From Chitinophaga filiformis (GTDB lineage Bacteria; Bacteroidota; Bacteroidia; Chitinophagales; Chitinophagaceae), in NCBI RefSeq assembly GCF_021646545.1, contig NZ_JAKIRP010000001.1, forward strand, positions 1,178,001-1,242,000: DNA of 64,000 bases. Reading direction: 5' to 3'. The notes below the pieces were generated by a model. It had not been told where the DNA came from and made no database searches. It saw only the letters and a program-made list of their open reading frames with translations. This document shows positions 53,306 to 63,260 of this stretch, one piece after another. A program made the position numbers and the translations under genes. Position 1 is the first letter of the stretch. Each line of letters opens with the position of its first letter.

Positions 53306-55207
53306 ATGCATTACGTTACGGTAGAAGGACTCACAAAAACTTTTGGCGCAGGGCCGCTTTTCAAGGACATTTCTTTCCATATAGAAGAAGGAGACAAGAT
53401 CGCGCTGGTAGCTCTGAATGGCGCCGGCAAATCGACATTACTCCGGATCCTCTGTGGACAGGAATCGCCGGATGCCGGTACCGTCTGGATCCATAAAGAT
53501 GTGACGGTGGTAATGCTTGAGCAGCAGTCTGCTTTTGAACCGGGAAAATCCATTTCTGAACATATGTTTTCCCAGTCCCATCCGGTATTGGCTGCTATCA
53601 GGGACTACGAAATACTAACGGACGATCAGGAAGAGGAGCCAGACGTTGATAAGCTGACCAAAGCCATCGAGCGTATGGATGAGCTGAACGCATGGCATTT
53701 CGACTCCAAAGTGAAGCAGATTCTCGGAAAACTGAATATTCATCACCTGGATCAGAAAATGGGCAACCTTTCCGGAGGACAGCTGAAGCGTGTGGCGCTT
53801 GCCAAAGTGTTGATAGACATCGGGTTTGAACACCGCCATACACTCCTGATCATGGACGAACCTACCAACCACCTGGATGTTGGTATGATCGAATGGCTGG
53901 AAAACTACCTCGACCAGGAGAATGTAACCCTCTTGCTGGTAACGCACGACCGTTACTTCCTGGACAGTGTCTGCAATGAGATCATGGAAATTGACCAGCA
54001 ACAGCTGTTCATTTACAAAGGAGACTACGAGAACTACCTGGAAAAGAAAGCAATCCGTGAAGAGCAGGATAAGGCGAGTGTGGAGAAGGCCAGGAACGTG
54101 TTCCGTAAGGAGTTGGAATGGATCAGGAAACAACCCAAGGCCCGGACGACAAAATCCAAATCCCGTATAGACGCTTTTGAAGAGGTAAAGGAAAGGGCCA
54201 GCGTACGGCTGGAAAAACAGCAGCTGGAACTGAATGTGAAAATGACGCGTCTGGGTGGAAAGATCATAGAGCTGAAGAAAGTATACAAGTCCTTCGGTGA
54301 TCTTAAGATCCTGAAGGGATTCGACTATACATTCAAAAAGGGAGAACGTGTAGGTATAGTAGGAAAGAACGGAGTCGGAAAGTCGACCTTCGTGAATATG
54401 CTGCTAGGACTTGAACAGCCGGATTCCGGTAAGATCAATACGGGCGAAACGGTAGTGTTTGGTAACTATGATCAGCGAGGACTGATTGTGAAGGAAGACA
54501 TGCGGGTGATAGAGTTCGTTAAGAACATTGCCGAGAACTTCCCCCTGGCGGATGGTACAAAAGTCAGCGCAGCGCAGTTTTTGCAACTGTTCCTCTTTAC
54601 TCCTGAAAAACAGTATACCTACATCTCCAAGCTAAGCGGAGGAGAGAAAAGAAGATTACATCTGTTGAGCATCCTTTTCCGCAACCCGAACTTCCTGGTA
54701 TTGGATGAACCGACGAACGATCTCGACCTGCCTACGCTAAGCATCCTGGAAGAGTTCCTGCAGTCTTATCAGGGTTGTATCATTATCGTAAGCCACGACA
54801 GGTATTTTATGGATAAACTGGTGGATCACCTGTTTGTGTTTGAAGGTGGTGGAGAGATACGCGACTTCCCGGGAAACTATACCCAATACAGGGAATGGGA
54901 AAAAGACCGTTCTGAAAAAGACAGGGAGGAGGCCCGGGCTGAAAATAAGGCTCCTGAGAAGCCGGTAGCGGCTGCCGCCCCGGTAACAGAGACAAGAAAA
55001 ATGTCCTTTAAGGAGAAACGTGAACTGGAACTGCTGGAAAAAGACATTGCAGCGCTGGAGGCAGAAAAGAAGGAGATAGATGCAAAGATGAGCGCGGGCG
55101 ACCTGCCTTATGAGCAGCTGGAACCATTATCCCGCCGCATCGGGGAAATTCTCCAGCTGCTGGACGAAAAAGGCATGCGCTGGCTGGAGCTTAGCGAAAT
55201 GAGTTAA
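53306..55207 (+). CDS. ABC-F ATPase, Uup-like
   Basis: 633 aa with two ABC domains and no membrane part. First domain: Walker A ALNGAGKSTLLRIL, signature NLSGGQLKRVALAKVL, Walker B LLIMDEPTNHLD. Second: VGKNGVGKSTFVNML, LSGGEKRRLHLLSI and FLVLDEPTNDLD. A charged linker (KQPKARTTKSKSRIDAFEEV) separates them, and a C-terminal coiled-coil (about 565-633) resembles Uup. ABC-F proteins act on ribosomes or, for Uup, also affect DNA stability. Single-gene unit. Confidence 0.92.
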   Translation: MHYVTVEGLTKTFGAGPLFKDISFHIEEGDKIALVALNGAGKSTLLRILCGQESPDAGTVWIHKDVTVVMLEQQSAFEPGKSISEHMFSQSHPVLAAIRDYEILTDDQEEEPDVDKLTKAIERMDELNAWHFDSKVKQILGKLNIHHLDQKMGNLSGGQLKRVALAKVLIDIGFEHRHTLLIMDEPTNHLDVGMIEWLENYLDQENVTLLLVTHDRYFLDSVCNEIMEIDQQQLFIYKGDYENYLEKKAIREEQDKASVEKARNVFRKELEWIRKQPKARTTKSKSRIDAFEEVKERASVRLEKQQLELNVKMTRLGGKIIELKKVYKSFGDLKILKGFDYTFKKGERVGIVGKNGVGKSTFVNMLLGLEQPDSGKINTGETVVFGNYDQRGLIVKEDMRVIEFVKNIAENFPLADGTKVSAAQFLQLFLFTPEKQYTYISKLSGGEKRRLHLLSILFRNPNFLVLDEPTNDLDLPTLSILEEFLQSYQGCIIIVSHDRYFMDKLVDHLFVFEGGGEIRDFPGNYTQYREWEKDRSEKDREEARAENKAPEKPVAAAAPVTETRKMSFKEKRELELLEKDIAALEAEKKEIDAKMSAGDLPYEQLEPLSRRIGEILQLLDEKGMRWLELSEMS

Positions 55208-55228
55208 TTGTACTGGCAATAAGATAAT

Positions 55229-55262
55229 AAGGGGACGCCGGTATGGACGTCCCCTTACTGTT
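55229..55262. terminator. Terminator between the ABC-F gene and the convergent small gene
   Basis: Stem AAGGGGACG (55229-55237) with CGTCCCCTT (55248-55256), 10-base loop. It ends 11 bases before the minus-strand stop at 55267 and likely serves both genes. Confidence 0.8.
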
Positions 55263-55266
55263 TTCA

Positions 55267-55602
55267 TTACTTTTCCTGCTTATCGCGTATCTCAGACGGT
55301 TTCAGATAAACCTTTTTACCCTTGTCGTCCACGTAGTATTTTCTGTCTGTTTTGTCGATATATACGGTCTCTCCGTTGGGACCTTCCTTGCCTTTATATG
55401 TCTTATCGGTGATCTTCATGGCCCCTTTCACGGCCACAGAAGCGGTTTTATTGGCGGTTTTATTAGCTACTGAGGCTGTTTTCTTACCTATTTTTTTTGC
55501 TGTACTATCTATGCCCTGGGCTATGCCTTGCTGACCAAAGAAAAGCGCTGACGCTGTAATTGTAGCGGCTAACAGCCCTTTACGCAGTGTTGTTGAATTC
55601 AT
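55267..55602 (-). CDS. Small secreted protein with Lys/Thr/Ala repeats
   Basis: 111 aa from the ATG at 55602. Signal peptide LRKGLLAATITASALFFGQQ (cut near GIAQG). The mature part opens with repeats such as KKTASVANKTANKTASVAVK (about 37-56) and closes with a compact region rich in Tyr/Lys/Asp (TVYIDKTDRKYYVDDKGKKV). No known family is evident. A role outside the cytoplasm is all that can be said. Its upstream end faces the ECF sigma gene, with about 120 bases between. Confidence 0.7.
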   Translation of the reverse strand: MNSTTLRKGLLAATITASALFFGQQGIAQGIDSTAKKIGKKTASVANKTANKTASVAVKGAMKITDKTYKGKEGPNGETVYIDKTDRKYYVDDKGKKVYLKPSEIRDKQEK

Positions 55603-55723
55603 AACTATGATTTTAAAGTTGTGTAAAGTCAATGCGAATATTTTTATTCAATTTTGATGCCAGCAACATCTTCCATATTTTTAGAGGCCACCATATATGA
55701 TAGTATAATTTAAAAGGTAATAG

Positions 55724-56332
55724 TTGGAGGAGATCTGGTATACCGAGCTTTCAGACCAGGAGCTTTGGAGCAGGCTGATAAATGGGGATGAGGGCGCTTT
55801 GGCCTTCATTTATAATACATGGTTCCCAGCATTATATAAGTATGGGATGAAGTTACATGCGGACAGCAGCCGGATAAAGGACTGCATACATGACCTCTTT
55901 GTAGCACTGTGGCATGGCCGTGCTAATTTGTCCGTTACGGACAATATCAGGTTTTACCTGTTCGCCAGCCTCAAAAGACATATCGCAAAGCACATTCAGA
56001 AAGACGGCATATTCAGTTTATTTGGCAGTTTTGGGCCTGATAATCATTCTCATATGCCTTCTCATGAACAAAAAATGATAGACCAGCAGTCTCATGACGA
56101 GCGAAAAAGGAAGCTCGCCAAAGTGATCGATAAATTACCCAAGCGCCAGAAAGAAATCCTCTACCTACGATATTATGAGGGGCTGTCAACCGAGGAAACC
56201 GCCGAAATTATGTCGTTAAGTATTAACTCCACATACGTATTATTATCAAAAGCATTGAATTATCTTAAAAATCATAGCGGAGAACTGATGGTTTTACTAA
56301 TTTCCTGGGGGGGACAACACAGAAGCTTCTAA
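55724..56332 (+). CDS. ECF sigma factor of the SusC/D locus
   Basis: 202 aa. Region 2 (SRLINGDEGALAFIYNTWFP; KDCIHDLFVALWHGRANLSV) and region 4 (KLPKRQKEILYLRYYEGLST, EETAEIMSLSINSTYVLLSK) are clear. The start must be the TTG at 55724: a TAG stop precedes it directly and the next Met is inside region 2. The Shine-like AAAAGG is 9-14 bases upstream. It belongs to the Bacteroidota expansion of ECF factors that pair with a FecR and a STN-containing SusC; both follow. Confidence 0.88.
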   Translation: MEEIWYTELSDQELWSRLINGDEGALAFIYNTWFPALYKYGMKLHADSSRIKDCIHDLFVALWHGRANLSVTDNIRFYLFASLKRHIAKHIQKDGIFSLFGSFGPDNHSHMPSHEQKMIDQQSHDERKRKLAKVIDKLPKRQKEILYLRYYEGLSTEETAEIMSLSINSTYVLLSKALNYLKNHSGELMVLLISWGGQHRSF

Positions 56333-56430
56333 ATATTTTATAGTTTTTTTAAAAAAAGATCGAAAAAGACGCTAAGATTTTTCGATTCTGTTGCTTTAGT
56401 ATATAAAGCTTAGCTGAGTAGCGCCCGATT

Positions 56431-57432
56431 ATGGATTACAAAGATTACACAGTAAGGGATTTTCTGCATGATGAACTGTTCCGTAAATGGATCACTGATC
56501 CCGACTACGATACTGAGCTTTTCTGGGAAACCTGGATGCGTGAAAACCCTGATCAACGTAATACCGCCGAGCAGGCCCGTGATGTATTGTTGATGATAGG
56601 AACTGAGGAATATACACCTACAGCGGAAGAGCAGGCAGAAGTCTGGAGCAGGATCGCCTATACTATCCGGGAGACTCCTCAGAAGACGGCCGTCTTTGCA
56701 ATGTGGCGCTATGCCGCAGTTTTCCTGGGAGTACTTGCTGTTGCAGCAGCTAGCTGGCTTTTCCTCCATAGGGGAAAAGCTATCGAAGTTACCTATGCCA
56801 CGACTTATGGTGAAACTAAGAAAATAGTATTACCGGATAGCTCAGTGGTAAGGCTGAACGCTAATTCTACACTCAGGTACAGTATCAGCAGAAATAGCAC
56901 GCGTGAGATATGGCTTGACGGAGAAGGCTTTTTCTCTGTTGTACATGATAATGACAATGCGGCTTTCCTCGTACATACATCAGACGTAGATGTACAGGTG
57001 ATCGGTACCGAATTTAACGTAAACACCAGGAGGGTAATGACGCGTGTGGTATTGAATAACGGAGCTGTAAAATTAAAGCTGAATGGCGAAGGTCAGGAGG
57101 ATATTAAAATGAAGCCGGGTGAAATGGTGAGCTATTCCACTGCCACTCGTCAGTTGGTCCGCAGGAATGTAAATCCTGCTGATTATAATGCATGGCTTGA
57201 CAATATGTTCGTTTTTAATGAAACACCTATTGTGGAAGTTGCTGCAGTGTTACAGGAAAATCTAGGAATCAATTTGAATATAGAAGATCAGGAATTACAG
57301 AAAGAGTTATTTACAGGTAGCATACCAATGTCGGATGTAGAAATATTTTTCAGGACTTTATCTCGTTCCTTACATGTGGTTATCGAAAAAAAGGACAATA
57401 ACAGTTATAGCATCAGGAAAAAGAAAACCTAG
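56431..57432 (+). CDS. FecR-like anti-sigma factor
   Basis: 333 aa. Cytoplasmic N-terminal domain (about 1-85), one membrane segment (about 90-110, YAAVFLGVLAVAAASWLFL) and a periplasmic FecR domain (about 120-215: TYGETKKIVLPDSSVVRLNA, then DVDVQVIGTEFNV) followed by a DUF4974-like end (NMFVFNETPIVEVAAVLQEN). It would hold the sigma factor of 55724 until the SusC signal arrives. It lies between its two partners. Confidence 0.92.
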   Translation: MDYKDYTVRDFLHDELFRKWITDPDYDTELFWETWMRENPDQRNTAEQARDVLLMIGTEEYTPTAEEQAEVWSRIAYTIRETPQKTAVFAMWRYAAVFLGVLAVAAASWLFLHRGKAIEVTYATTYGETKKIVLPDSSVVRLNANSTLRYSISRNSTREIWLDGEGFFSVVHDNDNAAFLVHTSDVDVQVIGTEFNVNTRRVMTRVVLNNGAVKLKLNGEGQEDIKMKPGEMVSYSTATRQLVRRNVNPADYNAWLDNMFVFNETPIVEVAAVLQENLGINLNIEDQELQKELFTGSIPMSDVEIFFRTLSRSLHVVIEKKDNNSYSIRKKKT

Positions 57433-57476
57433 TCTAGTTTAGTTTATAAAAATCAACCAACCTTAATCTATTGCTT

Positions 57477-60400
57477 ATGCCTGGAAATTACTTTAGGTGT
57501 ATGGGGAGTCGTGCTGCCCTGTTATTACTATTGCCTGCCATGGGCTACGCAGGCAATAAGAGCCATTATACTCAACAGCAACAGCTGTTTTCATCAATCA
57601 ATGCTACACAGCATGAAGGTGGACGGCAGTCACTGAAAGAGGTCCTTGTTTCATTGGAGACCAGGTACAAAGTAAGAATTAATTACATCGGTCAGAGCAT
57701 CGGGAGCATGCAGACGGAACCTCCTGCTGCAAAAACAACATCTGAAAAATTCATACAGTACCTGAACAGGTTTCTGAAGCCGCTTAAATTAGAAGCTGAA
57801 GAAGCAGGGGCGAATGTATATATCATATACAAACAGGAAGCACCAGCTCCTGCTCCCAAGCCTATACCTTCTGCCGAAAAAAAAGAAACAGAAGAACAGC
57901 AAAAGCCGGTAATGGTCAACATTAGCGGAACCGTTACAGATGATGCAGGGGTAGCGCTGCCTGGTGTAACTGTTGTAGTTAAGGGAACTTCAAATGGTGT
58001 GCATACCGCCAACGACGGTAAGTATGAACTGAAGAATGTTCCTGAAAATGCGCACCTGATTTTCAGCTTCATCGGTTTTAAATCACAGGAGATAGTATTG
58101 AAAGGGCAGACTGTTCTTAACGTTCGCCTGAAGACAGATGTGCAGGCGGTGAAAGATGTGGTGGTAACAGGATACTACGAAATTAAAAAAGAGAGCTTTA
58201 CAGGTATTGCTACTGTGCTAACGGCTGATGATGTAAAAAGGGTGAATCCTCAGAATATTCTCAGCAGTCTTCAGTCCTATGATCCTTCTTTCAAACTGGT
58301 AGAGAATAACATCCTGGGATCTAATCCCAACAGGATACCCAATATCAATGTAAGAGGTACTACGGCTCTTCCCAGCGCCGACGTTTCCAAGTTGACCAGA
58401 AATAGTATGCTGACAGGAGTAACCAATCAGCCGACTTTTATATTGGATGGTTATGAAGTGAATGTGCAGAGCATCTTTGACCTTGATCCGAACAGGATCG
58501 CTTCCCTTACTTTGTTAAAGGATGCTGCAGCAACCGCTATCTATGGTTCCAGAGCGGCGAATGGCGTTGTCGTGATCCGCACCAAGACACCGAAAGAAGG
58601 CAAGCTGACAGTGAACTATGGTTATGAAATGACACTGAATGCGCCTGATCTTTCTGACTACCATGTGCTGAATGCTGCTGACAAACTGGAATATGAGCGG
58701 CTGGCTGAATTGTATGTGTCTGACGAGGTAAGTAATCCGCTTGATCTGGAGATGCGTTACTATCAGAAAAAGAAGAATGTACTGAGCGGTGTAAACACTT
58801 ATTGGTTATCACAACCGCTGCAGGTAGATCTGGGACATAAGCATTCTCTCTATCTTGAAGGTGGAACACCGGTAGTAAAATATGGTATCGACGTACGTTA
58901 CCAGACCAACAATGGTGTCATGAAAGGCTCTTACAGAAAGCGCTATGGACTGGCTGCTTCTCTGTCTTATAATGTACAGAACAAGATCCAGTTCAGGAAC
59001 CAGATCTCCATATCGCAGGTGGATGGAAGAGAGTCTCCTTACCGGGAGTTTTCGAACTATGTAAGAATGAATCCCTACTATCCGATGACAGATTCTACAG
59101 GACGGTTGTTGCGTGAAATAGATAAATGGAGTTATCGGACCGGGGCCGCTGCTACGCCTCAAACCGACCCTGTGTTAAACCCGCTATATGAAGCGACTAC
59201 CGGAAGCGTAGAGAAGTCTGAATATGTGGAATTCATGGATGCATTTTCCGGTGAATGGACGATAGATCCTGCATTGAGATTAAGAGGACAGATCAGCCTG
59301 ACGAAAAGAAGGTCTACTGCTGATAAATTTGTGTCTCCTCTCAGTAACGACTACTATAATGTAACCGGCGATGCGTTGAAGGATCGTGGTAAGTATACTT
59401 TTGCTGACGAAGATTTCTGGCAGGCAGATGGTAGCCTGACATTGAGTTATTCAAAACAGATCCGTCACAGTTTCCTCAACCTTTCACTGGGTACCAATAT
59501 CCAGAACAGAAGTAATGACAGGAAAACATTTGTAGCGCAGGGGTTCTCTAATGACAGGTTCTCCCAGATAGGTTTTGCCCGCCGCTATGAAATAGATGGT
59601 TCTCCCGATGGAGAATATGCACAGGACAGGTTAATCGGTTCTTTCCTTTACGCTAACTATTCCTATAAAAACAAGATCCTGATGGATGGTACCGTTCGTC
59701 TGGATGGTTCATCCAAGTTCGGTACCGACTCCAGGATGGCTACCTTCTGGTCTTACGGTATAGGTTATAATGTACATAACGAAAAGTTCATTCCCCGTAA
59801 TATCATCTCCCAGCTTACTTTAAGGGCCACTACCGGTTTGACGGGCGATGTGTCCTTTCCGTCCTATTTATCCAATACCACCTATCAGTATTACAGCAAT
59901 GACTGGTACTCTACCGGCGTAGGCGCTATATTCAAGGCCTATGGTAACTCTGCACTGAAATGGCAACGTACGAAGAACTATGATGCCGGTGTAGAACTGG
60001 ATCTGTTCAACGGAAGATTTTACATCAATCCACGTTACTACTATAAATTAACCAAAGACCTGCTGGCGGATATTATTGTACCTCCATCCGCCGGTTATAC
60101 TGAGTACAAAGCCAACCTGGGTGAAATGATCAACAGGGGCTTCGAAGTGAACGTACGCAGTATGGTGCTGAGAGGAAATGACTGGTCTTTCAACTTGTTT
60201 GCTAACCTGGTGACCAATAAGAATAAGATCACCAAGATCTCTAACGCGCTGAAGAGTTACAACGATAAGGTAGATGATAAACAGGAATCTGATCCTAACC
60301 TGAACTCTGTTCCATTGCTGCGTTTCAGGGAAGGAGAGTCGCTCAATACCATCTATGCGGTAAGATCAATGGGAATCGATCCTGAGAACGGTAAAGAGAT

Positions 60401-60923
60401 CTTTGTAAAAAAAGATGGCACCTATACACATATCTACAGTGTGAAAGACATGGTACCGGTAGGCGACATGACGACGAAGATAGAAGGAACATTCGGCGCC
60501 GGCATGTACTATCGCAACTGGATAGCTGAGGTGCGTTTCTATGGAAAAGGAGGTGGAGACCTTTATAATCAGACACTGGTAGACCGTGTGGAGAATGCTG
60601 ATCCGCGGTATAATGTAGACCAGCGTGTACTCGACTCCCGCTGGAAGAACCCGGGCGATCATGCTTTATACAAAGACATAGCGGACCATGGTTCGACCCG
60701 TACTTCCTCCCGTTTTGTACAGCGTGACAATGTGATAGAACTGAGATCAGTTTATCTGGCTTATAATGTTCCGCCAACAGTAGCCAAACGTTATAAGATG
60801 AACAACCTGCGCTGTGCATTGAACCTGAATGATGTATGGCGTACATCCACGATCGAGGCGGAAAGAGGTATTGACTATCCGTTTGCGAGAACATTCACAT
60901 TCTCATTATCTACTCAGTTCTAA
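57477..60923 (+). CDS. STN-containing SusC-type TonB-dependent receptor
   Basis: 1148 aa from the ATG at 57477 (TTG at 57471 is less likely). After the signal (GSRAALLLLLPAMGYAG) comes a STN domain (about 50-115, LKEVLVSLETRYKVRINYIG) that contacts the anti-sigma factor, a carboxypeptidase-regulatory-like domain (about 150-225, ISGTVTDDAGVALPGVTVVV), a plug (VVVTGYYEIKKESFTGIATV; LKDAAATAIYGSRAANGVVV) and a 22-strand barrel ending TFSLSTQF. It imports an unknown ligand and signals its presence. Confidence 0.95.
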   Translation: MPGNYFRCMGSRAALLLLLPAMGYAGNKSHYTQQQQLFSSINATQHEGGRQSLKEVLVSLETRYKVRINYIGQSIGSMQTEPPAAKTTSEKFIQYLNRFLKPLKLEAEEAGANVYIIYKQEAPAPAPKPIPSAEKKETEEQQKPVMVNISGTVTDDAGVALPGVTVVVKGTSNGVHTANDGKYELKNVPENAHLIFSFIGFKSQEIVLKGQTVLNVRLKTDVQAVKDVVVTGYYEIKKESFTGIATVLTADDVKRVNPQNILSSLQSYDPSFKLVENNILGSNPNRIPNINVRGTTALPSADVSKLTRNSMLTGVTNQPTFILDGYEVNVQSIFDLDPNRIASLTLLKDAAATAIYGSRAANGVVVIRTKTPKEGKLTVNYGYEMTLNAPDLSDYHVLNAADKLEYERLAELYVSDEVSNPLDLEMRYYQKKKNVLSGVNTYWLSQPLQVDLGHKHSLYLEGGTPVVKYGIDVRYQTNNGVMKGSYRKRYGLAASLSYNVQNKIQFRNQISISQVDGRESPYREFSNYVRMNPYYPMTDSTGRLLREIDKWSYRTGAAATPQTDPVLNPLYEATTGSVEKSEYVEFMDAFSGEWTIDPALRLRGQISLTKRRSTADKFVSPLSNDYYNVTGDALKDRGKYTFADEDFWQADGSLTLSYSKQIRHSFLNLSLGTNIQNRSNDRKTFVAQGFSNDRFSQIGFARRYEIDGSPDGEYAQDRLIGSFLYANYSYKNKILMDGTVRLDGSSKFGTDSRMATFWSYGIGYNVHNEKFIPRNIISQLTLRATTGLTGDVSFPSYLSNTTYQYYSNDWYSTGVGAIFKAYGNSALKWQRTKNYDAGVELDLFNGRFYINPRYYYKLTKDLLADIIVPPSAGYTEYKANLGEMINRGFEVNVRSMVLRGNDWSFNLFANLVTNKNKITKISNALKSYNDKVDDKQESDPNLNSVPLLRFREGESLNTIYAVRSMGIDPENGKEIFVKKDGTYTHIYSVKDMVPVGDMTTKIEGTFGAGMYYRNWIAEVRFYGKGGGDLYNQTLVDRVENADPRYNVDQRVLDSRWKNPGDHALYKDIADHGSTRTSSRFVQRDNVIELRSVYLAYNVPPTVAKRYKMNNLRCALNLNDVWRTSTIEAERGIDYPFARTFTFSLSTQF

Positions 60924-60934
60924 AAAGAAGCAAG

Positions 60935-62398
60935 ATGAAGAAATATTATCTACTCATAATATTGATGGCGGGCCTGGTGTCATGTAAGAAATGGCTGGAT
61001 GTGACACCGCAATCGGAAATAGCGCAGAACGTACTTTTTAGTACACAGGCCGGCTTTGAAGAGGCGTTAAATGGAGTGTACAGCCGTTGTGCCCGGGAAG
61101 ATAGCTATGGCAAGGAGATCACTTGTGGCTTTCTGGATGTACTGGCGCAGAATTATGTTATTACAAACCTGGACCCACAGGCATACCGGCAGACGGCACT
61201 GTATAATTATGATGATGAGCACTTCATGAATAGAAGGGATGATGCATGGAAGGCATTGTATGCTGCTATCGCCAACAGTAATCTTATACTGCATCATATA
61301 GATGCTAAGAAGGATGTTTTTACAGGACGGGAATATGAACTGATCAAGGGAGAGGCGCTGGCATTGCGTGCATATCTTCATTTTGATCTGCTGCGTTTAT
61401 TTGGTCCTTCCTATGTAAATGATCCTGGTGCCTTGGCTATTCCCTATGTTGTAGACTTTACCAATAAAGTAACACCGATGTCTACTGTCGCAGGTGTGCT
61501 GGACACAGCGATCCAGGACCTCACTGCTGCCAGGGAATTATTGAAGATATCTGATCCTATTCTGGACGCGGGTTATAAGGTAGGATATCCCGTGAAAGAT
61601 TCCAGTACCGAGGAAACAGGTCCGTTGTTCCTGCAGAATCGTCGCCATCGCATGAACTATTATGCTGTGTGTGGAGAACTGGCCCGGATTTATCTGTACA
61701 AAGGTGATAAAGCGAAAGCGCTCGCCAGTGCACTGGAAGTGATCAACTCGAATAAATTCCCCTGGACACGTCAGAATGATTTCCTGAACCCGGATGATGA
61801 GAAGAAGGACCGTATCCTGTACAGGGAGCTGTTGTTCGGATGGTATATTCCAAATACATCCGGTGCATTGAATACCCGCTTCCGCGATGGAGAGAGTGCA
61901 TTGTTCATCACTTCCAGTGAAGGGCAGAACCTTTATGAAACAGGTACCGTGGGTGGTGAGGATTTCCGTTATAAACAATGGTTCAGTGAAAAGAGTGGAG
62001 GATTAGGAACACGCATGCAGCTTGAGAAATACTACAGGGACGGCGATGCCAATATTCATTACCAGATGGCGCCCGCGCTGCGTTTAAGCGAGATGTATTA
62101 TATAGCTGCTGAGTGCACTTTTGATACGGACCCACTGAAAGCATGGGGATATTTCAACACTGTAAGGTTCTACAGAGGAATAGGTACGGCTATCACCAAT
62201 GAGCCGTCTAAGGATGTATTTATGACAGAGCTGGTGAAAGAATGCCGTAAGGAGTTTTATGGTGAAGGTCAGATCTTCTACATGTACAAACGGCTGAACA
62301 GACCAGTTACCGGCCTGGCTGGCGCCAGTTATGCCGCTACTAACAAGATGTTTGTACTGCCACTGCCAGACGATGAAATCCAATTTGGTAACAGATAA
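60935..62398 (+). CDS. SusD/RagB family lipoprotein
   Basis: 487 aa, lipoprotein signal MKKYYLLIILMAGLVSC (Cys17). SusD features: KGEALALRAYLHFDLLRLFG (about 139-158), YKGDKAKALASALEVINSNK, and the C-terminal RECR-type block ELVKECRKEFYGEGQIFYMY followed by LPLPDDEIQFGNR. It is the surface-lid partner of the preceding SusC, 11 bases downstream. Confidence 0.95.
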   Translation: MKKYYLLIILMAGLVSCKKWLDVTPQSEIAQNVLFSTQAGFEEALNGVYSRCAREDSYGKEITCGFLDVLAQNYVITNLDPQAYRQTALYNYDDEHFMNRRDDAWKALYAAIANSNLILHHIDAKKDVFTGREYELIKGEALALRAYLHFDLLRLFGPSYVNDPGALAIPYVVDFTNKVTPMSTVAGVLDTAIQDLTAARELLKISDPILDAGYKVGYPVKDSSTEETGPLFLQNRRHRMNYYAVCGELARIYLYKGDKAKALASALEVINSNKFPWTRQNDFLNPDDEKKDRILYRELLFGWYIPNTSGALNTRFRDGESALFITSSEGQNLYETGTVGGEDFRYKQWFSEKSGGLGTRMQLEKYYRDGDANIHYQMAPALRLSEMYYIAAECTFDTDPLKAWGYFNTVRFYRGIGTAITNEPSKDVFMTELVKECRKEFYGEGQIFYMYKRLNRPVTGLAGASYAATNKMFVLPLPDDEIQFGNR

Positions 62399-62414
62399 AT
62401 AAACCTACAGCCAG

Positions 62415-63245
62415 ATGAAAAAATATCTTTTATTCGGTGTTCTTTGCTGTATGGTATGTATTGCCTGCAAGAAAGAAGAAACGCCTTTATTCAATACTAC
62501 TGAGAATGTCTATTTTGATTTTATGCCCGATGAGGATGATGATAAAACAGACAGCCTTCTTTATTCTTTTGCCTATTTCCCCGATAAAGGTGAAGACACG
62601 GTATTTATCCCGGTGAGGATCTCAGGTTTTCGTGTAAGCAGGGATAGGGCATTCATATTAAAAACAGTGGATAGCAGCACGACTGCAAAAGCATCTGTTC
62701 ACTATGTTCCTTTAAAGGATAAATATATTATGTCTGCAGATTCGGGCATCTGTATGGTGCCGTTGATCCTCCTCAATAAGGACACGCTGCTGAAAACAAA
62801 AACGCTGACTATCGGACTTACGCTGATGCCAACAGAAGATCTGGGGGTAGCGTTCACCTTGCAGAACAAGGGTCTTGTGAAGTTCTCCAACCGACTGGAG
62901 AAACCCACCTGGTGGAACGCGTGGGCAGGTGAATTAGGGGAGTATTCAAGGGTAAAACATGAATTGTTTATCAGGGTGTCGGGCACCACTGAACTTGGTA
63001 CCAACTTTCAGGACTTTAACGTGATCCCTAAAGCATTGTATCACACAAGGCGCTTCAAGTCTTTCCTGCTGGATCCGTTCAAGTGGGTGCAGCAATATGC
63101 AGAAGAAGGGTATGTGATCACGATGGAAGCTGACGGGTATTATTATTTCTATAGCAGTAAGAATCCTGATAGTAAATATCGCCTGGAAAAGAATCCTGAT
63201 GACGGTCGGTATTATTTCAGGGATGAAAATGGTAAGCGTGTCTAA
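62415..63245 (+). CDS. DUF4843-type lipoprotein
   Basis: 276 aa, lipoprotein signal MKKYLLFGVLCCMVCIAC. The rest, with FNTTENVYFDFMPDEDDDKT, a beta-sandwich-like middle (PVRISGFRVSRDRAFILKTV) and the run KPTWWNAWAGELGEYSRVKH, matches the DUF4843 family that often sits third in SusC/SusD loci. It is presumably a surface accessory binding protein. It is followed 15 bases later by the next lipoprotein. Confidence 0.8.
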   Translation: MKKYLLFGVLCCMVCIACKKEETPLFNTTENVYFDFMPDEDDDKTDSLLYSFAYFPDKGEDTVFIPVRISGFRVSRDRAFILKTVDSSTTAKASVHYVPLKDKYIMSADSGICMVPLILLNKDTLLKTKTLTIGLTLMPTEDLGVAFTLQNKGLVKFSNRLEKPTWWNAWAGELGEYSRVKHELFIRVSGTTELGTNFQDFNVIPKALYHTRRFKSFLLDPFKWVQQYAEEGYVITMEADGYYYFYSSKNPDSKYRLEKNPDDGRYYFRDENGKRV

Positions 63246-63260
63246 GTTAAATCTTGTACA

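Noticed and set aside
55243..55473. 76-codon plus-strand frame after the ABC-F gene
   Set aside because: It starts inside the terminator and is antisense to the secreted protein gene, which has a clear signal peptide.
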